A DNA stretch of 64,000 nt from Natronomonas halophila (GTDB lineage: Archaea > Halobacteriota > Halobacteria > Halobacteriales > Haloarculaceae). The notes beneath the pieces were generated by a model. It saw only the letters and a program-made list of their open reading frames with translations, was not told where the DNA came from and searched no databases. This document shows positions 24,826-33,677 of the stretch, in pieces. Position numbers and translations under genes: made by a program. The stretch lies in the NCBI RefSeq assembly GCF_013391085.1, contig NZ_CP058334.1, positions 1,798,001 through 1,862,000 on the forward strand. The letters run 5' to 3'. Each line of letters begins with the position of its first letter. Within the stretch, counting starts at the first letter, position 1.

Positions 24826-25344
24826 TTAGGCGGCGAGCAGTTCTTCGAGGCCGTCGAGCCCCGGCGTGGTGGGCACGTCGTTGCCGGGCAGTTCGGGGAC
24901 CTCATCGCCCGGCAGTTCGGGCGCGTCGCCGCCCGGCGTGTCGGTTTCGCAGGCGCCCTGCGGGTTCTGCGCCGAGTCGGGGCTCAGCTCACAGTCGATG
25001 CCGCCGGCAACGCTCTGGTTGTTCGCCGACCCGTCGCCGCTGGCCGCGACTTCGACGCCGTTCTGGGAAACCGAAACCGACCCCTCGGCGGAGGCGCTTC
25101 CCTGGTCGCTTTCGACGCTGACGGAGCCGTCGCCACCGCCGCCGTTACCGCCGGCTTCGGGGTCCTCGATTTCGGGAATCTCGTCGGTCAGGTTGGTGCT
25201 GTCGCCGACGCCGTCGGTAATCCCGTCGGTGACGTCAGTCGCGTCGTCGAGTCCGGCCGCGGCGGCCGACCCCGCGAACATCGTCGCGACACAGAGGGCG
25301 ATCAAAACCGATACGAGCGCTCGTGATGTGAGTCGTGTACTCAT
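24826..25344 (-). CDS. Secreted low-complexity acidic protein
   Basis: The 172-residue protein has a Sec-type signal peptide (residues 1-29, VLIALCVATMFAGSAAAA) and no further membrane helix. The mature part is rich in Gly, Ser, Asp and Pro, with a Gly-rich stretch near residue 70, two cysteines (in GIDCELSP and GACETD) that could form a disulfide, and repeated ELPGDE/ELPGND units near the C-terminus. No enzyme motif is visible. It is a halophile extracellular protein of unknown role, convergent with trpS (21-bp gap). Confidence 0.65.
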   Translation of the reverse strand: MSTRLTSRALVSVLIALCVATMFAGSAAAAGLDDATDVTDGITDGVGDSTNLTDEIPEIEDPEAGGNGGGGDGSVSVESDQGSASAEGSVSVSQNGVEVAASGDGSANNQSVAGGIDCELSPDSAQNPQGACETDTPGGDAPELPGDEVPELPGNDVPTTPGLDGLEELLAA

Positions 25345-25474
25345 ACAACAGGCAACCGGTGCGACGATAAATAGAAGGTCGTTACTCGGGACATTGACGG
25401 CATTTTAAATACTGGGGTGGACGAACGCGTGGTTTCCGTGTCGTACCTCGGGCCGAAAACGAGGGGGAAAATCG

Positions 25475-26569
25475 CTACGAGTTCGTATCCGGGTCGAACT
25501 CCGTCAGTTCGGAGTCGGCGTCTTCGGGGTCGTCGATGTCGTCGTGAACGCGCGCGTAGGCGCTCCGGTAGCGGGCGATTTTCCGGTAGAGGGCATAGAA
25601 GAACACGCCGTCGTAAACGACGACGAAGGCGACGAAGATGATGAAGACGGGGATGGGAAGCAGCGCGCCGATTACGACGGGGACGATGCCGACGAGGATG
25701 TTGTAGGTGCCGTGGATGAAGGCCGCGATGAGCAGGCCCTTGGCGACGATGGGGCCGGCATTATCGGGGTTGAACTTCGCGAGGCCGAGGTAGTAGCCCG
25801 CGAAGGCCGAGTAGATGACGTGGCCCGGCCCGGCGAGGCTTCGGACGGCCGTAATCTCGCCGCCCGCATCCAGTGTCTGGAGGAACGCGGCGGCGAAATC
25901 GGTTGCGGTCTGGGTGATGACGGCGCTCGGACCGCTGATGTTCTGTGTGATGTAGAGGACGTTCTCGATGGAGGCGAAGCCGAGGCCGGCGACGGCGCCG
26001 TACACCGCGCCGTCGATGACCGAGTCGAACCGGCTGTCGCGGTAGGCATGGAGGCGCACCGCCAGCAGTTTCACCGCCTCCTCGCCGGGGCCGACGACGA
26101 GGTAGTAGAACAGCACCATCACGAGTAACTGGAGGCCGGGTACGGGACCGACGACGGCGACGATACCGCCGGCACCGACGCCGAACAGTCCCCTGAAGGT
26201 GGTGTTGATGATGGCCGCAAAGCCGGCAAAGAGGACGGCGAGCACGAAGGTCATCGCCAGCAACGACGCGGGTTCGTCGGTCGTGATGTCGGTCGTGTAG
26301 ATGTACACCGCCAGCAACCCGGCCGGCACCACCGACAGCGCGACCAACGCGAGAATGAAGGGGTTCTCGAAGAAGGCAGCGGCCGCGCCGCCGCCGAGAA
26401 TCAAAAGCAGAATGAACACGCCCAGCGCGACGAGCAGCGCCCGTCCAGCCTTGAGGACGCCCTGATGTGTCTTCACCGCCAGTCGGTCGAGCCGACTCCG
26501 CGGTTCCCACGACGTGACGTCGTAGAGGTCCTCCGACTCGTCGGCGCGAGCCTCCACCGGGTCTTTCAT
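25475..26569 (-). CDS. PrsW-family intramembrane metalloprotease
   Basis: The 364-residue protein has about eight membrane segments and the PrsW motifs in order: VVGPGEEAVKLLAV (EE), LGFASIENVLYI (E in a helix), GPGHVIYSAFAGYYLG (His) and AAFIHGTYNIL (His), which are the predicted zinc ligands and catalytic residues. In Bacillus, PrsW cleaves an anti-sigma factor; archaea lack that target, so the substrate is unknown. The N-terminal 45 residues are cytoplasmic and charged, the C-terminal 40 are acidic. Confidence 0.88.
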   Translation of the reverse strand: MKDPVEARADESEDLYDVTSWEPRSRLDRLAVKTHQGVLKAGRALLVALGVFILLLILGGGAAAAFFENPFILALVALSVVPAGLLAVYIYTTDITTDEPASLLAMTFVLAVLFAGFAAIINTTFRGLFGVGAGGIVAVVGPVPGLQLLVMVLFYYLVVGPGEEAVKLLAVRLHAYRDSRFDSVIDGAVYGAVAGLGFASIENVLYITQNISGPSAVITQTATDFAAAFLQTLDAGGEITAVRSLAGPGHVIYSAFAGYYLGLAKFNPDNAGPIVAKGLLIAAFIHGTYNILVGIVPVVIGALLPIPVFIIFVAFVVVYDGVFFYALYRKIARYRSAYARVHDDIDDPEDADSELTEFDPDTNS

Positions 26570-26692
26570 AGCGGCAATGCGGCCGGCGGACTCCTAACGT
26601 TTTGGCCCGAGCGCGCGGCGACTCGAATGTGATAATACAACATTATGACCTTCAGGGGCAGGTTGAAATAGGACAATCGAACACATCGGGCC

Positions 26693-26851
26693 ATGACGCG
26701 CTACAGCGCCAGCCGAGGGATTCTCTACTCCGCGCCGCCGGGACCGAACGGGAACCGCGGGAACGAGAAAGCAAGCGAGGACGCCAGCACGGAGGAACCG
26801 ACCGCCGAAACCGAGGCCGACGCGGCCGCGGACGCGACCGCCGACGACTGA
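26693..26851 (+). CDS. Short acidic hypothetical protein
   Basis: A 52-residue frame starts at ATG 26693: a basic, Gly/Pro-containing first half (YSASRGILYSAPPGPNGNR) and an acidic Ala/Thr/Glu-rich tail (TEEPTAETEADAAADATADD). The tail composition is typical of halophile proteins and the upstream sequence is AT-rich. No family is recognised, and the reading frame could be fortuitous. It lies between the PrsW gene (divergent) and the 124-residue hypothetical gene. Confidence 0.4.
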   Translation: MTRYSASRGILYSAPPGPNGNRGNEKASEDASTEEPTAETEADAAADATADD

Positions 26852-26909
26852 AGAACCCACCGGCGTTCCAAGCCGGGACGCTTTCGGTCCCCGCCTTCGA
26901 ACGAGGCGT

Positions 26910-27284
26910 ATGCACTTCGACCAGCGAACCCAGCAGGCGCTTCGGGAGTTCGGGCTCTCGACGGCGGAGATAGAGGAGGTCTCCGAGGCCGTCGTCGAGG
27001 CCACCGCCGAGGACGCCAACGCCATCGAAGCGTTCTTCGAGGGCGTCGATACCGTCTACTCGGATATGGAGATGGCCCATTCGGCCAGCGACTTCCCCGA
27101 ACACGGCCTCGAATACGTCGACCTCTACACTCACGCCGACGATCTCCGGGGCTACATCAAGTTCGACGGCTGGGGCGCTTACGTCGAGGGCGGCCGCGTC
27201 CTCTCGGATAGCGTCGTCGAACTCACGCTCGGCCCGACGGTCGACGACCGCGTGCGCTTCGCCGCCGACCGCGACGACTTATGA
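26910..27284 (+). CDS. Conserved haloarchaeal protein upstream of FAU-1
   Basis: The 124-residue acidic protein has a helical N-terminus (LREFGLSTAEIEEVSEAVVEAT) and a beta-rich C-terminal half (GLEYVDLYTHADDLRGYIKF). There is no cysteine, membrane helix or known catalytic motif. The stop overlaps the FAU-1 start by 4 bp (ATGA at 27281-27284), so it is co-translated with an RNA-degrading protein and may act in RNA metabolism; that is guilt by association only. Confidence 0.7.
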   Translation: MHFDQRTQQALREFGLSTAEIEEVSEAVVEATAEDANAIEAFFEGVDTVYSDMEMAHSASDFPEHGLEYVDLYTHADDLRGYIKFDGWGAYVEGGRVLSDSVVELTLGPTVDDRVRFAADRDDL

Positions 27285-28663
27285 CCGACCGCGACAGCGT
27301 CCGTATCCGCGGCATCTACACGACTGCCCTCACCGAACTGCTCCGCGAGGAGTACGACGTGGTACAGGCTTCCCCGCCCATCCGCGAGCGGTTCGACGCC
27401 GAGTTCGAGGCCGCGCCCGCCGATGTCACCCTCCGCACCACCGACGACCGACAGGGCGTCGGGGTCGCTGGCGCGCCCGATGCGGTCGCCGACGTCTCCG
27501 ACCGCCTCGCGGACCTCGCGCTCGACGTCTTCGTCTGGGACGACCCGGCCCCGCAGGGCGCGGTCTTTCAGGGCGTCGTCGAGGAGACGCTCGGTTCCGG
27601 TGCCGTCGTCGATTTGGGGGACACGGAGGGATGGCTCCCCTACGACCGAACCGAGGGCTACGTCAACGAAGGCGACACCTACCGCGTACAGGTCGCGGTC
27701 CCGAAACCGCCGTGGGACGACGACCGCCCGTCGCTGGCGACGGACCTCCGAATCCCGGGCGGCCTCGTGGAGTTGCGTCGCGACGGCGACCCGGACCGCG
27801 GCGAGACGGCCCGGATGGCCGACCTCCTGCCGGTCGACCCCGCGGAGGGCTGGACGCCGAAGTGGTCCCGCACCGCCGACGACGCCTCGCTGGACGCGAT
27901 GGCCGACGCGCTCGAAGCAGCCAACGACCGCGCCGAGGACGTGATGAGCGCCGTCGCCGACTTCGATTCGGACGACGCGCCCGGCCGTATCGTCGCTCCC
28001 GAGGCGGGCAGATGGGTCTGGTTCGGCCGCGAGACGCGCTTTGCCCTCGACGAGCACCGCCGCGACGTCGAGACGACGATGCCCGGCCACCACCGCGTCA
28101 AGGCCGCGACCGACCGCGCCAGCGCCGCCGTTGACTTCGCGGAGGCGCTCTGCGAGCCGTCGGGTCAGTTCCCCTTCGCCGTCACGACCCGCCAGTTCGG
28201 CCCACAGGAGGGCGACACACTCGCCATCAGCCACGGCAAGCCCGACGGCCGGAACATCACGCTCGGCCGCGGCGAGGTGGTCGACTGGGACCCCGATGGG
28301 TCGATTACCCTCGAACGCGAGATGACCGGCGGCGGCACCTACGACGCCTTGGGCGTCGAGCGGCACGCCGGCGACATCGCCCGCACCACCTTCGTCGAGG
28401 GTCGCTGGTGGTACGCCACCGTCTACGAAGGCACGGACGGAACCCGTCGCGGGACCTACGTCAACGTCTGTACGCCCGTCGAAATCTTCCCGCATGCCGT
28501 CCGCTACGTCGACCTCCACGTCGACGTCGTCAAAGGGCCGGACGGCGAGGTCCGCCGCGTCGACGACGACGAACTCGACGAAGCAGTCGAGGTCGGCCAT
28601 ATCGCCGAAGACCTTGCTGACCGTGCGCGGACGGTCGCCGGTTCTATCGAAAACGGCCTTTGA
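27281..28663 (+). CDS. FAU-1 family RNA-binding protein/ribonuclease (S1 + DUF402)
   Basis: The 460-residue protein matches the archaeal FAU-1 (RNase E/G-like) layout: an N-terminal region (RIRGIYTTALTELL), an S1-like segment around residues 95-145 (FQGVVEETLGSGAVVDLGDTEGWLPYD), a central helical region, and a C-terminal DUF402 domain with WWYATVYEG and RRGTYVNVCTPVEIFPHAVRYVDLHVD. FAU-1 binds AU-rich RNA and a Thermococcus/Pyrococcus relative was shown to process rRNA precursors. The gene is coupled to the preceding small gene by a 4-bp overlap. Confidence 0.92.
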   Translation: MTDRDSVRIRGIYTTALTELLREEYDVVQASPPIRERFDAEFEAAPADVTLRTTDDRQGVGVAGAPDAVADVSDRLADLALDVFVWDDPAPQGAVFQGVVEETLGSGAVVDLGDTEGWLPYDRTEGYVNEGDTYRVQVAVPKPPWDDDRPSLATDLRIPGGLVELRRDGDPDRGETARMADLLPVDPAEGWTPKWSRTADDASLDAMADALEAANDRAEDVMSAVADFDSDDAPGRIVAPEAGRWVWFGRETRFALDEHRRDVETTMPGHHRVKAATDRASAAVDFAEALCEPSGQFPFAVTTRQFGPQEGDTLAISHGKPDGRNITLGRGEVVDWDPDGSITLEREMTGGGTYDALGVERHAGDIARTTFVEGRWWYATVYEGTDGTRRGTYVNVCTPVEIFPHAVRYVDLHVDVVKGPDGEVRRVDDDELDEAVEVGHIAEDLADRARTVAGSIENGL

Positions 28664-28681
28664 GAACGTAACTCTCGCGTC

Positions 28682-29818
28682 CTATTCTTCCCGAAACCCG
28701 ACGCGCTCGGCCTCGGCCGTCGCGCGCTCCGAAGCCTCCTCGAGGTCGAACTCCGCGACGATGTCCCCGTCTCGAATCAGCGGCTCCATGAGCGATTCGC
28801 CGTCCTCGGGCCCCTCTTCGTCGGCCAGCGCGATGTGGTGGCCGCCGTCGGGCGTGCGGTAGACCTCCTTTCTGCCCGAGAGTTTGCCCTTCTTGGCGGC
28901 GGGTTCGCCCTCGATTTCGACGATGTCGAGGGCGAAATCCAGCGGGTCTGCGTTGGAAACGTGGCTGCCGACGCCGAAGCCGTCGGCGACGTCCTTGAGT
29001 TCCCGAATCGTTTCGGGTGTGATTCCCCCGCTGACGAAGATATCCACGTCCTCGTAGCCCTCGGCGTCGAGTTTCCAGCGCGTCTCCTTGATGATGTGGC
29101 GGAAGTCGCCGCGGCGGGAACTCGTCGTATCGAGACGAACGCTGTCGAAGCCCAGTTCGGCGGCCCGCAGGGCTTCGTCGGTCTCGTCGTCGTAGGTGTC
29201 ACACAGCGCGATGCGGGGGACGTCCTCGTCGACGGCCTCGTCGAAGGCGCGCCAGGCCTCTTCCTGATTGCCGTGGCCGAAGCAAATCATGAGCGCGTGC
29301 GGCATCGTCCCGGAGGCCTCGTGGTCCATGAACTCCTCGGCGGCGACGAGCGAGAAGCCGTCGAGGCCGGCCAGCATCGCCGAACGGTCGACGACGCCGC
29401 CGATAGCGGGGTGGACATGGCGGGCGCCGAAACTCAAAAGCGAGGTCTCGGGCGCGGCGCGGCGGGCTTCGAGGGCGGCCGTCGCCATACCTGAGGCGTG
29501 CGAGAGGAATCCGAGCAGCGCGGTTTCGAGTCGACAGAACTCCAGATACGACCCTTCGATGCGCATGACGGGGCCGCCGTCGAACAGCGTCCCTTCGGGA
29601 ACCGCGTCGGCGTCGAGGTCGTAGCCCGCAAGCAGGTTCGCGGCGTCTTTCAGGCCGGCAAAGCAGTCGAACTCGCCGGTCGGAAACTGGTCCTGAGTGA
29701 GTTCGGCGACGACGGTCGGATTTCGCCCGGCGTGTTCCAGTGCCTCCTCGGTCCGCAGGAAATACGCGTCCGTGGCCCGCCCCTCGACGATGGCGGACTC
29801 CGGGACGATGTCGAACAT
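28682..29818 (-). CDS. pncB: Nicotinate phosphoribosyltransferase
   Basis: The 378-residue protein has the type II phosphoribosyltransferase signatures of archaeal NAPRTase: the N-terminal TDAYFLRTEEAL, LSFGARHVHPAIGGVVDRSA near residue 128, the catalytic His region, CDTYDDETDEAL, VRLDTTSSRRGD, and the phosphate-binding IFVSGGITPETIREL and FGVGSHVSNADPLDF. It makes nicotinate mononucleotide from nicotinate and PRPP. A nicotinamidase-like gene lies about 1.6 kb away on the opposite strand, giving the nicotinamide-to-NaMN salvage route. Confidence 0.93.
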   Translation of the reverse strand: MFDIVPESAIVEGRATDAYFLRTEEALEHAGRNPTVVAELTQDQFPTGEFDCFAGLKDAANLLAGYDLDADAVPEGTLFDGGPVMRIEGSYLEFCRLETALLGFLSHASGMATAALEARRAAPETSLLSFGARHVHPAIGGVVDRSAMLAGLDGFSLVAAEEFMDHEASGTMPHALMICFGHGNQEEAWRAFDEAVDEDVPRIALCDTYDDETDEALRAAELGFDSVRLDTTSSRRGDFRHIIKETRWKLDAEGYEDVDIFVSGGITPETIRELKDVADGFGVGSHVSNADPLDFALDIVEIEGEPAAKKGKLSGRKEVYRTPDGGHHIALADEEGPEDGESLMEPLIRDGDIVAEFDLEEASERATAEAERVGFREE

Positions 29819-29855
29819 ATCGACCCATCGACGCGCGCGGCGAAAAAGGTAGCCG

Positions 29856-31313
29856 TTATCGGCCGTCGTCGGTGCCGCTCCCCGCGGGCGCGTACACGTC
29901 GTCGAGACTCCCCCGCGTCGGTGCCTTCACGACGGTGAAACTGGTGCCGTCCCGCTGTACCCAGACGGCGCCGCGGAACCGCTCCTCGTCGCCGAACCGC
30001 CAGACTTCGGCGCCGCCGTCGGTCGCGACCCGCTGGCCGCCCCAGAACTCGAAGACCTGCTCGTAGCCGTTGCCGAACTCCGTGGCGTTGGTCCGGTCGT
30101 TGAACGTCACGTTCCAGACGAAGGCCGTGCGGTCGCCGTCGGCGTAGGCGTGGAGGCGGTCGGCGTACCACCCCTCGGCGTAGCTCACGTCGTAGGTGAA
30201 CGGCCGCTCGCGGTCAAGCCCGTTCTGCCCGGAGTTCAGGAACTCGTTTCGGTCGATGACGGGACTGTTCCCGCTTGCCCCGTCGACGTAGAGCGTGTAG
30301 GCGAACATCGACGCCAGACCGCTCTGGCCGACCGTCGCGTAGTCCGGCCCTCGTTCGGTCCGGACGCGCTCCCAGTCGGCGTCGTTGCGGTCGGTCACCG
30401 TCGCGTTCCCGTAGGTGTCGGTGTCGTAGGTCGCGGGATAGATGATTTCGGCGGCGTCGGTCGGCAGGTCCTCGTGCATCGCGTTGACGGCATCCCAGCC
30501 GCCGCGTTCGCGGTGGTGGTCGACGAACGAGGGGCCCTCGGCGTAGGGGAAGAACCCGGTGAAGTAGACGCCCCAGTGGAAGCTCGACCCGGCGGAGGCG
30601 CCCGACCCGCCGCCGGTGCCGATACACTGCCACTCGCCGCTCGCACAGCGGTCCTCGTAGTCGTGCTGGACCGACGTGGCGTCGCCCTCGATGAGGCCGT
30701 TGCGGGCGTTGACCGAATCCAGTGTCCCGGGACCGAGCGATTCGAGGCCGAACTGCTGGTCCTGCAGCGCGTGGACGAGTTCGTGAGCGAGGGTGTACTC
30801 GTCGACCAGCGTCGCCGGTTCCGTGGGGCTGACGAGAACGAGCCGGCCGGTCCCGGGCAGATAGTAGCCGAGGACGGTCCCGCCGCGGTTCCCGCCCCGG
30901 ACGTCGACGATGTCCCGGTCGGGCCCGACGAGGAACAGCGCCTCGAACTGGGCGTTGTCGAGACGGCGAGCACTCGCGTTCGGCGCGGTCCAGACGTCGT
31001 CGTTCTCCGCGCGGAACTCCTCGCGGGTCAGGAGTTCGACTTCGATGTCCTCCTCGAATTCGAGGCCCCGGAGGAGTTGGACCCGGGCCATCGCTCGGGA
31101 GACGACGGCCTCGGTTTCGGATTCGGTGAGGCCGTTCGAGGCGTTGATGTCGAAGGTGTCGTTGTGCCAGTAGCCATCGTAGTAGCCCAGCCGGTCGTTT
31201 TCGGGGGATTCTGAGGTAGGGGGTTCCGCCGTAGAGGGCTGGTAGCCGGCCGAACAGCCGGCAAGCGCCAACAGGACGGCGAGGGCGATGGCCGCCATCG
31301 GGCGTCGGTTCAT
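29856..31313 (-). CDS. Surface lipoprotein with HEXXH zinc-protease motif (Hvo_1808 family)
   Basis: From ATG 31313 the product has 485 residues. The lipobox LALAGC places the lipidated cysteine at residue 20, followed by a Ser/Thr/Pro linker. The body has the zinc motif AHELVHALQDQQF (His177, Glu178, His181) and a probable third ligand, Glu209 in GLIEGDATS, as in gluzincins. Ser/Gly-rich CIGTGGGSGAS follows a cysteine pair. The family is haloarchaeal surface proteins named after Haloferax Hvo_1808; proteolysis has not, to my knowledge, been shown. It is 37 bp upstream of pncB, on the same strand. Confidence 0.82.
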   Translation of the reverse strand: MNRRPMAAIALAVLLALAGCSAGYQPSTAEPPTSESPENDRLGYYDGYWHNDTFDINASNGLTESETEAVVSRAMARVQLLRGLEFEEDIEVELLTREEFRAENDDVWTAPNASARRLDNAQFEALFLVGPDRDIVDVRGGNRGGTVLGYYLPGTGRLVLVSPTEPATLVDEYTLAHELVHALQDQQFGLESLGPGTLDSVNARNGLIEGDATSVQHDYEDRCASGEWQCIGTGGGSGASAGSSFHWGVYFTGFFPYAEGPSFVDHHRERGGWDAVNAMHEDLPTDAAEIIYPATYDTDTYGNATVTDRNDADWERVRTERGPDYATVGQSGLASMFAYTLYVDGASGNSPVIDRNEFLNSGQNGLDRERPFTYDVSYAEGWYADRLHAYADGDRTAFVWNVTFNDRTNATEFGNGYEQVFEFWGGQRVATDGGAEVWRFGDEERFRGAVWVQRDGTSFTVVKAPTRGSLDDVYAPAGSGTDDGR

Positions 31314-31451
31314 TACCCTAACGCAGGGCCGACGCGGGCAAAAAGCCACGGCAGTCGTCCGGCACTGCCGGAACCGTGGGTTCGGTGCCGCCCGGCACGC
31401 GCGGACTGCCCGCGGGGTAACGGTTTTGCGCTTCCGTTCGAAGTACCGCAT

Positions 31452-32024
31452 ATGCAACTGGCCCCCGACAGCACCGCGGTCGTCGTCGTCGACATGCAGA
31501 ACGGCTTCTGTCATCCCGACGGCTCGCTGTACGCGCCAAACAGCGAGGCGGCCATCGAGCCGTGTGTGGAGATGGTCGACACCGCCCGCGAAGCCGGTGC
31601 CTCGGTCGTCTTCACCCGGGACGTCCACCCGCCCGAACAGTTCGAGGACAACCACTACTACGACGAGTTCGACCGCTGGGGCGAACACGTCGTCGAGGGG
31701 TCGTGGGACGCCGAACTCGTCGAGGAACTGGACCCGGACGACGCTGACCTCGTCGTCGTGAAACACACCTACGACGCCTTCTATCAGACGGAACTGGAGG
31801 GGTGGCTGGAGAGTCACGGAATCGACGATCTGGTCATCTGCGGCACGCTGGCGAACGTCTGCGTCCTCCACACCGCCGGGTCGGCCGGCCTTCGGGATTA
31901 TCGGCCCCTCCTGCTGGAGGATGCCGTCGGCTGTATCGAGGATGACCACCGCGAATACGCCCTGGAGCACGCCGACTGGCTGTTCGGCGAGGTCCACGCC
32001 CGTGAGGATATCGAGTTCGTCTGA
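31452..32024 (+). CDS. pncA: Cysteine hydrolase, probable nicotinamidase
   Basis: The 190-residue isochorismatase-fold protein has the catalytic Asp in VVVVDMQNGFCHPDGS (Asp14), the Lys in LVVVKHTYDAF, and the nucleophile in LANVCVLHTA, with the cis-peptide before it. The metal-binding pattern of nicotinamidases, DVHPPEQFEDNHY, is close to the D-x-H-x(n)-H motif. Deamidation of nicotinamide would feed the neighbouring nicotinate phosphoribosyltransferase, which supports the specific call; a general isochorismatase-like hydrolase remains possible. Confidence 0.8.
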   Translation: MQLAPDSTAVVVVDMQNGFCHPDGSLYAPNSEAAIEPCVEMVDTAREAGASVVFTRDVHPPEQFEDNHYYDEFDRWGEHVVEGSWDAELVEELDPDDADLVVVKHTYDAFYQTELEGWLESHGIDDLVICGTLANVCVLHTAGSAGLRDYRPLLLEDAVGCIEDDHREYALEHADWLFGEVHAREDIEFV

Positions 32025-32051
32025 GTCCCGCGTTCCCTACGCGACGTCGGG

Positions 32052-32504
32052 TCAGGCAGCGTCGATAGTCCCATCGGGCTGGACGGTGACGACGGGAACC
32101 GGCGCCGTCCGAATGACCTTGTCGGTCACACTTCCGAGGACCGTCTTCTCGAAACCGCTGCGGCCGGCCGTCCCGATGACGACCATGTTAGCCCCTATTT
32201 CGTCCGCGTAGTTCGAAATCTCCTCTGCGGGCGTCCCCGTGCGAACGACGACTGCCGCGTCGAGTCCCTCCGCTTCAGCCGCGTCGGCCAGTTCGGATGC
32301 CCACTCGGACGCCCGTTCGGCAACGTCGTCTTCCGTCATCGGCCCGGAGCCACCGATCGACGAACGATGTGTTAAACTCGTGTCCCCGACCGAGAGCGCG
32401 TGGACGGTCGCATCGAGGTCCTCGGCAAGCCCGAATCCAACTTCGGCAGCAGACATGGCGTACTCGCTTCCATCCGTTGGGATAATAATCGAATTTTGAG
32501 TCAT
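32052..32504 (-). CDS. Universal stress protein (UspA family)
   Basis: The 150-residue protein has the Usp fold signatures: IIIPTDGSEYAMSAAEVGF at the N-terminus and the nucleotide-binding loop VIGTAGRSGFEKTVLGSVTDKVIRTAPVPVV (G-2x-G-9x-G-S/T), so it belongs to the ATP-binding class. Haloarchaea have many Usp paralogues; the specific stress is unknown. It is convergent with the nicotinamidase gene (27-bp gap). Confidence 0.9.
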   Translation of the reverse strand: MTQNSIIIPTDGSEYAMSAAEVGFGLAEDLDATVHALSVGDTSLTHRSSIGGSGPMTEDDVAERASEWASELADAAEAEGLDAAVVVRTGTPAEEISNYADEIGANMVVIGTAGRSGFEKTVLGSVTDKVIRTAPVPVVTVQPDGTIDAA

Positions 32505-32596
32505 TCGTTTCGTACGTTCTGGTTGATAGACTCAATCGTATAGTTGTGTTGACTAGCGTGGATATTGCGCGAGTCCGGTCGTGCTGGGGACGGCGA

Positions 32597-33607
32597 TTAC
32601 GGCGTCAGCCGCGCAACCGACACCCACCGCATATCGCCGTTCCCGTCGACCAGCGCATAGACCATTTCCTTGCGGACGCCATGGGCCAGCCGAACGTCCA
32701 GCGCGAGGTCACGCGGCGAGAGGATTTCGTCGGCGGGCAACACCCGAATCAGCAACTCCGAGTGGCCCAACTCCTCGACGCTTTCGACGTCGGCGTAGGT
32801 CCGGAAATCGGCGCCGAATTTGAAGCCGGTCTTCGGAACCAGCCCCCGCTCGCGGAGTTCCCGATAGACCGTCAGCCGCCGGTCGAACCGCTCGCCCTCG
32901 ACGGCACGCCCGCGGTTGAGAAGCGCCTCGGCGCCGCCATCGACGTTCAAATGGCCCGTCTCGGCGAGATAGGTCGCTTCCAGCAGCGACAACTGAAGGG
33001 TGTCGTCGTCACGCCCCATCTGCTGGCCGTAGAACCCCCGTTCGTAGAGGTCAGTGGGTGGCTCCCAGCAGAGCACGCGGTCCTCCAGCAGATGTCCCTG
33101 CGTACTGCCGTCGAAGGCCATCGAACTTTCCCCCGCGACGGGTTCGTCGTCGGTGTCGAGATACGTGATCTCGCTTTCCTCGTCGACGACGGCGAGGACG
33201 ACGTCCCCGAGGGAGGCAAGCGGGATCGAGGCCCGTTCGCCGACGACGCTGACGCGGTGTTCGACGGTGTCGTCCCACGGGCCGTCCCCGCGCGGGTGGA
33301 CGACGAAATCGATGTCCGCGGGGTCGTCGACCCAGCCATCGCGGGCCGGTGAGAGGTAGAAGCCGCGGTCCCGCAAATCCCGGTAGACGAGGAAGTCGAC
33401 GACGATGTCCTCGTGTTGGGCGAGGAACGCGGCGAAATCCTGCCCGTCGACGGCATCGAGGTCCCCGCGATAGAGGAGATGCGCAGCCTCGACCCGCGAG
33501 AGGACGACGCCGTCGCCGCGCGGTCGGCCGTAGCCCCGCGAATCGTAGTACCGCTCGCGGGCGTTGGCGCCGACCTCGACGGTGCCGTCGATGAGTTGGC
33601 CCTGCAT
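32597..33607 (-). CDS. endA: tRNA-intron lyase (tRNA splicing endonuclease)
   Basis: From ATG 33607 the protein has 336 residues and consists of two endonuclease repeats fused, the homodimeric alpha2 type used by haloarchaea. The C-terminal repeat holds the catalytic triad: Tyr in KFGADFRTY, His in ELGHSELLIRV and Lys in VRKEMVYALV. The N-terminal repeat has the degenerate parallel DFLVYRDLRDRGFYL and lacks the triad. It cuts the bulge-helix-bulge of introns in pre-tRNAs (tRNA-Trp and others) and of pre-rRNA. trpS is on the other side of the region, about 8 kb away. Confidence 0.94.
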   Translation of the reverse strand: MQGQLIDGTVEVGANARERYYDSRGYGRPRGDGVVLSRVEAAHLLYRGDLDAVDGQDFAAFLAQHEDIVVDFLVYRDLRDRGFYLSPARDGWVDDPADIDFVVHPRGDGPWDDTVEHRVSVVGERASIPLASLGDVVLAVVDEESEITYLDTDDEPVAGESSMAFDGSTQGHLLEDRVLCWEPPTDLYERGFYGQQMGRDDDTLQLSLLEATYLAETGHLNVDGGAEALLNRGRAVEGERFDRRLTVYRELRERGLVPKTGFKFGADFRTYADVESVEELGHSELLIRVLPADEILSPRDLALDVRLAHGVRKEMVYALVDGNGDMRWVSVARLTP

Positions 33608-33677
33608 GGGCGGTTGTCGCGGCCCCGGTCGTATAGCCGCTACGGTCGGCGGAAAGGCGTGGCGCTGCCGTTCGCTG

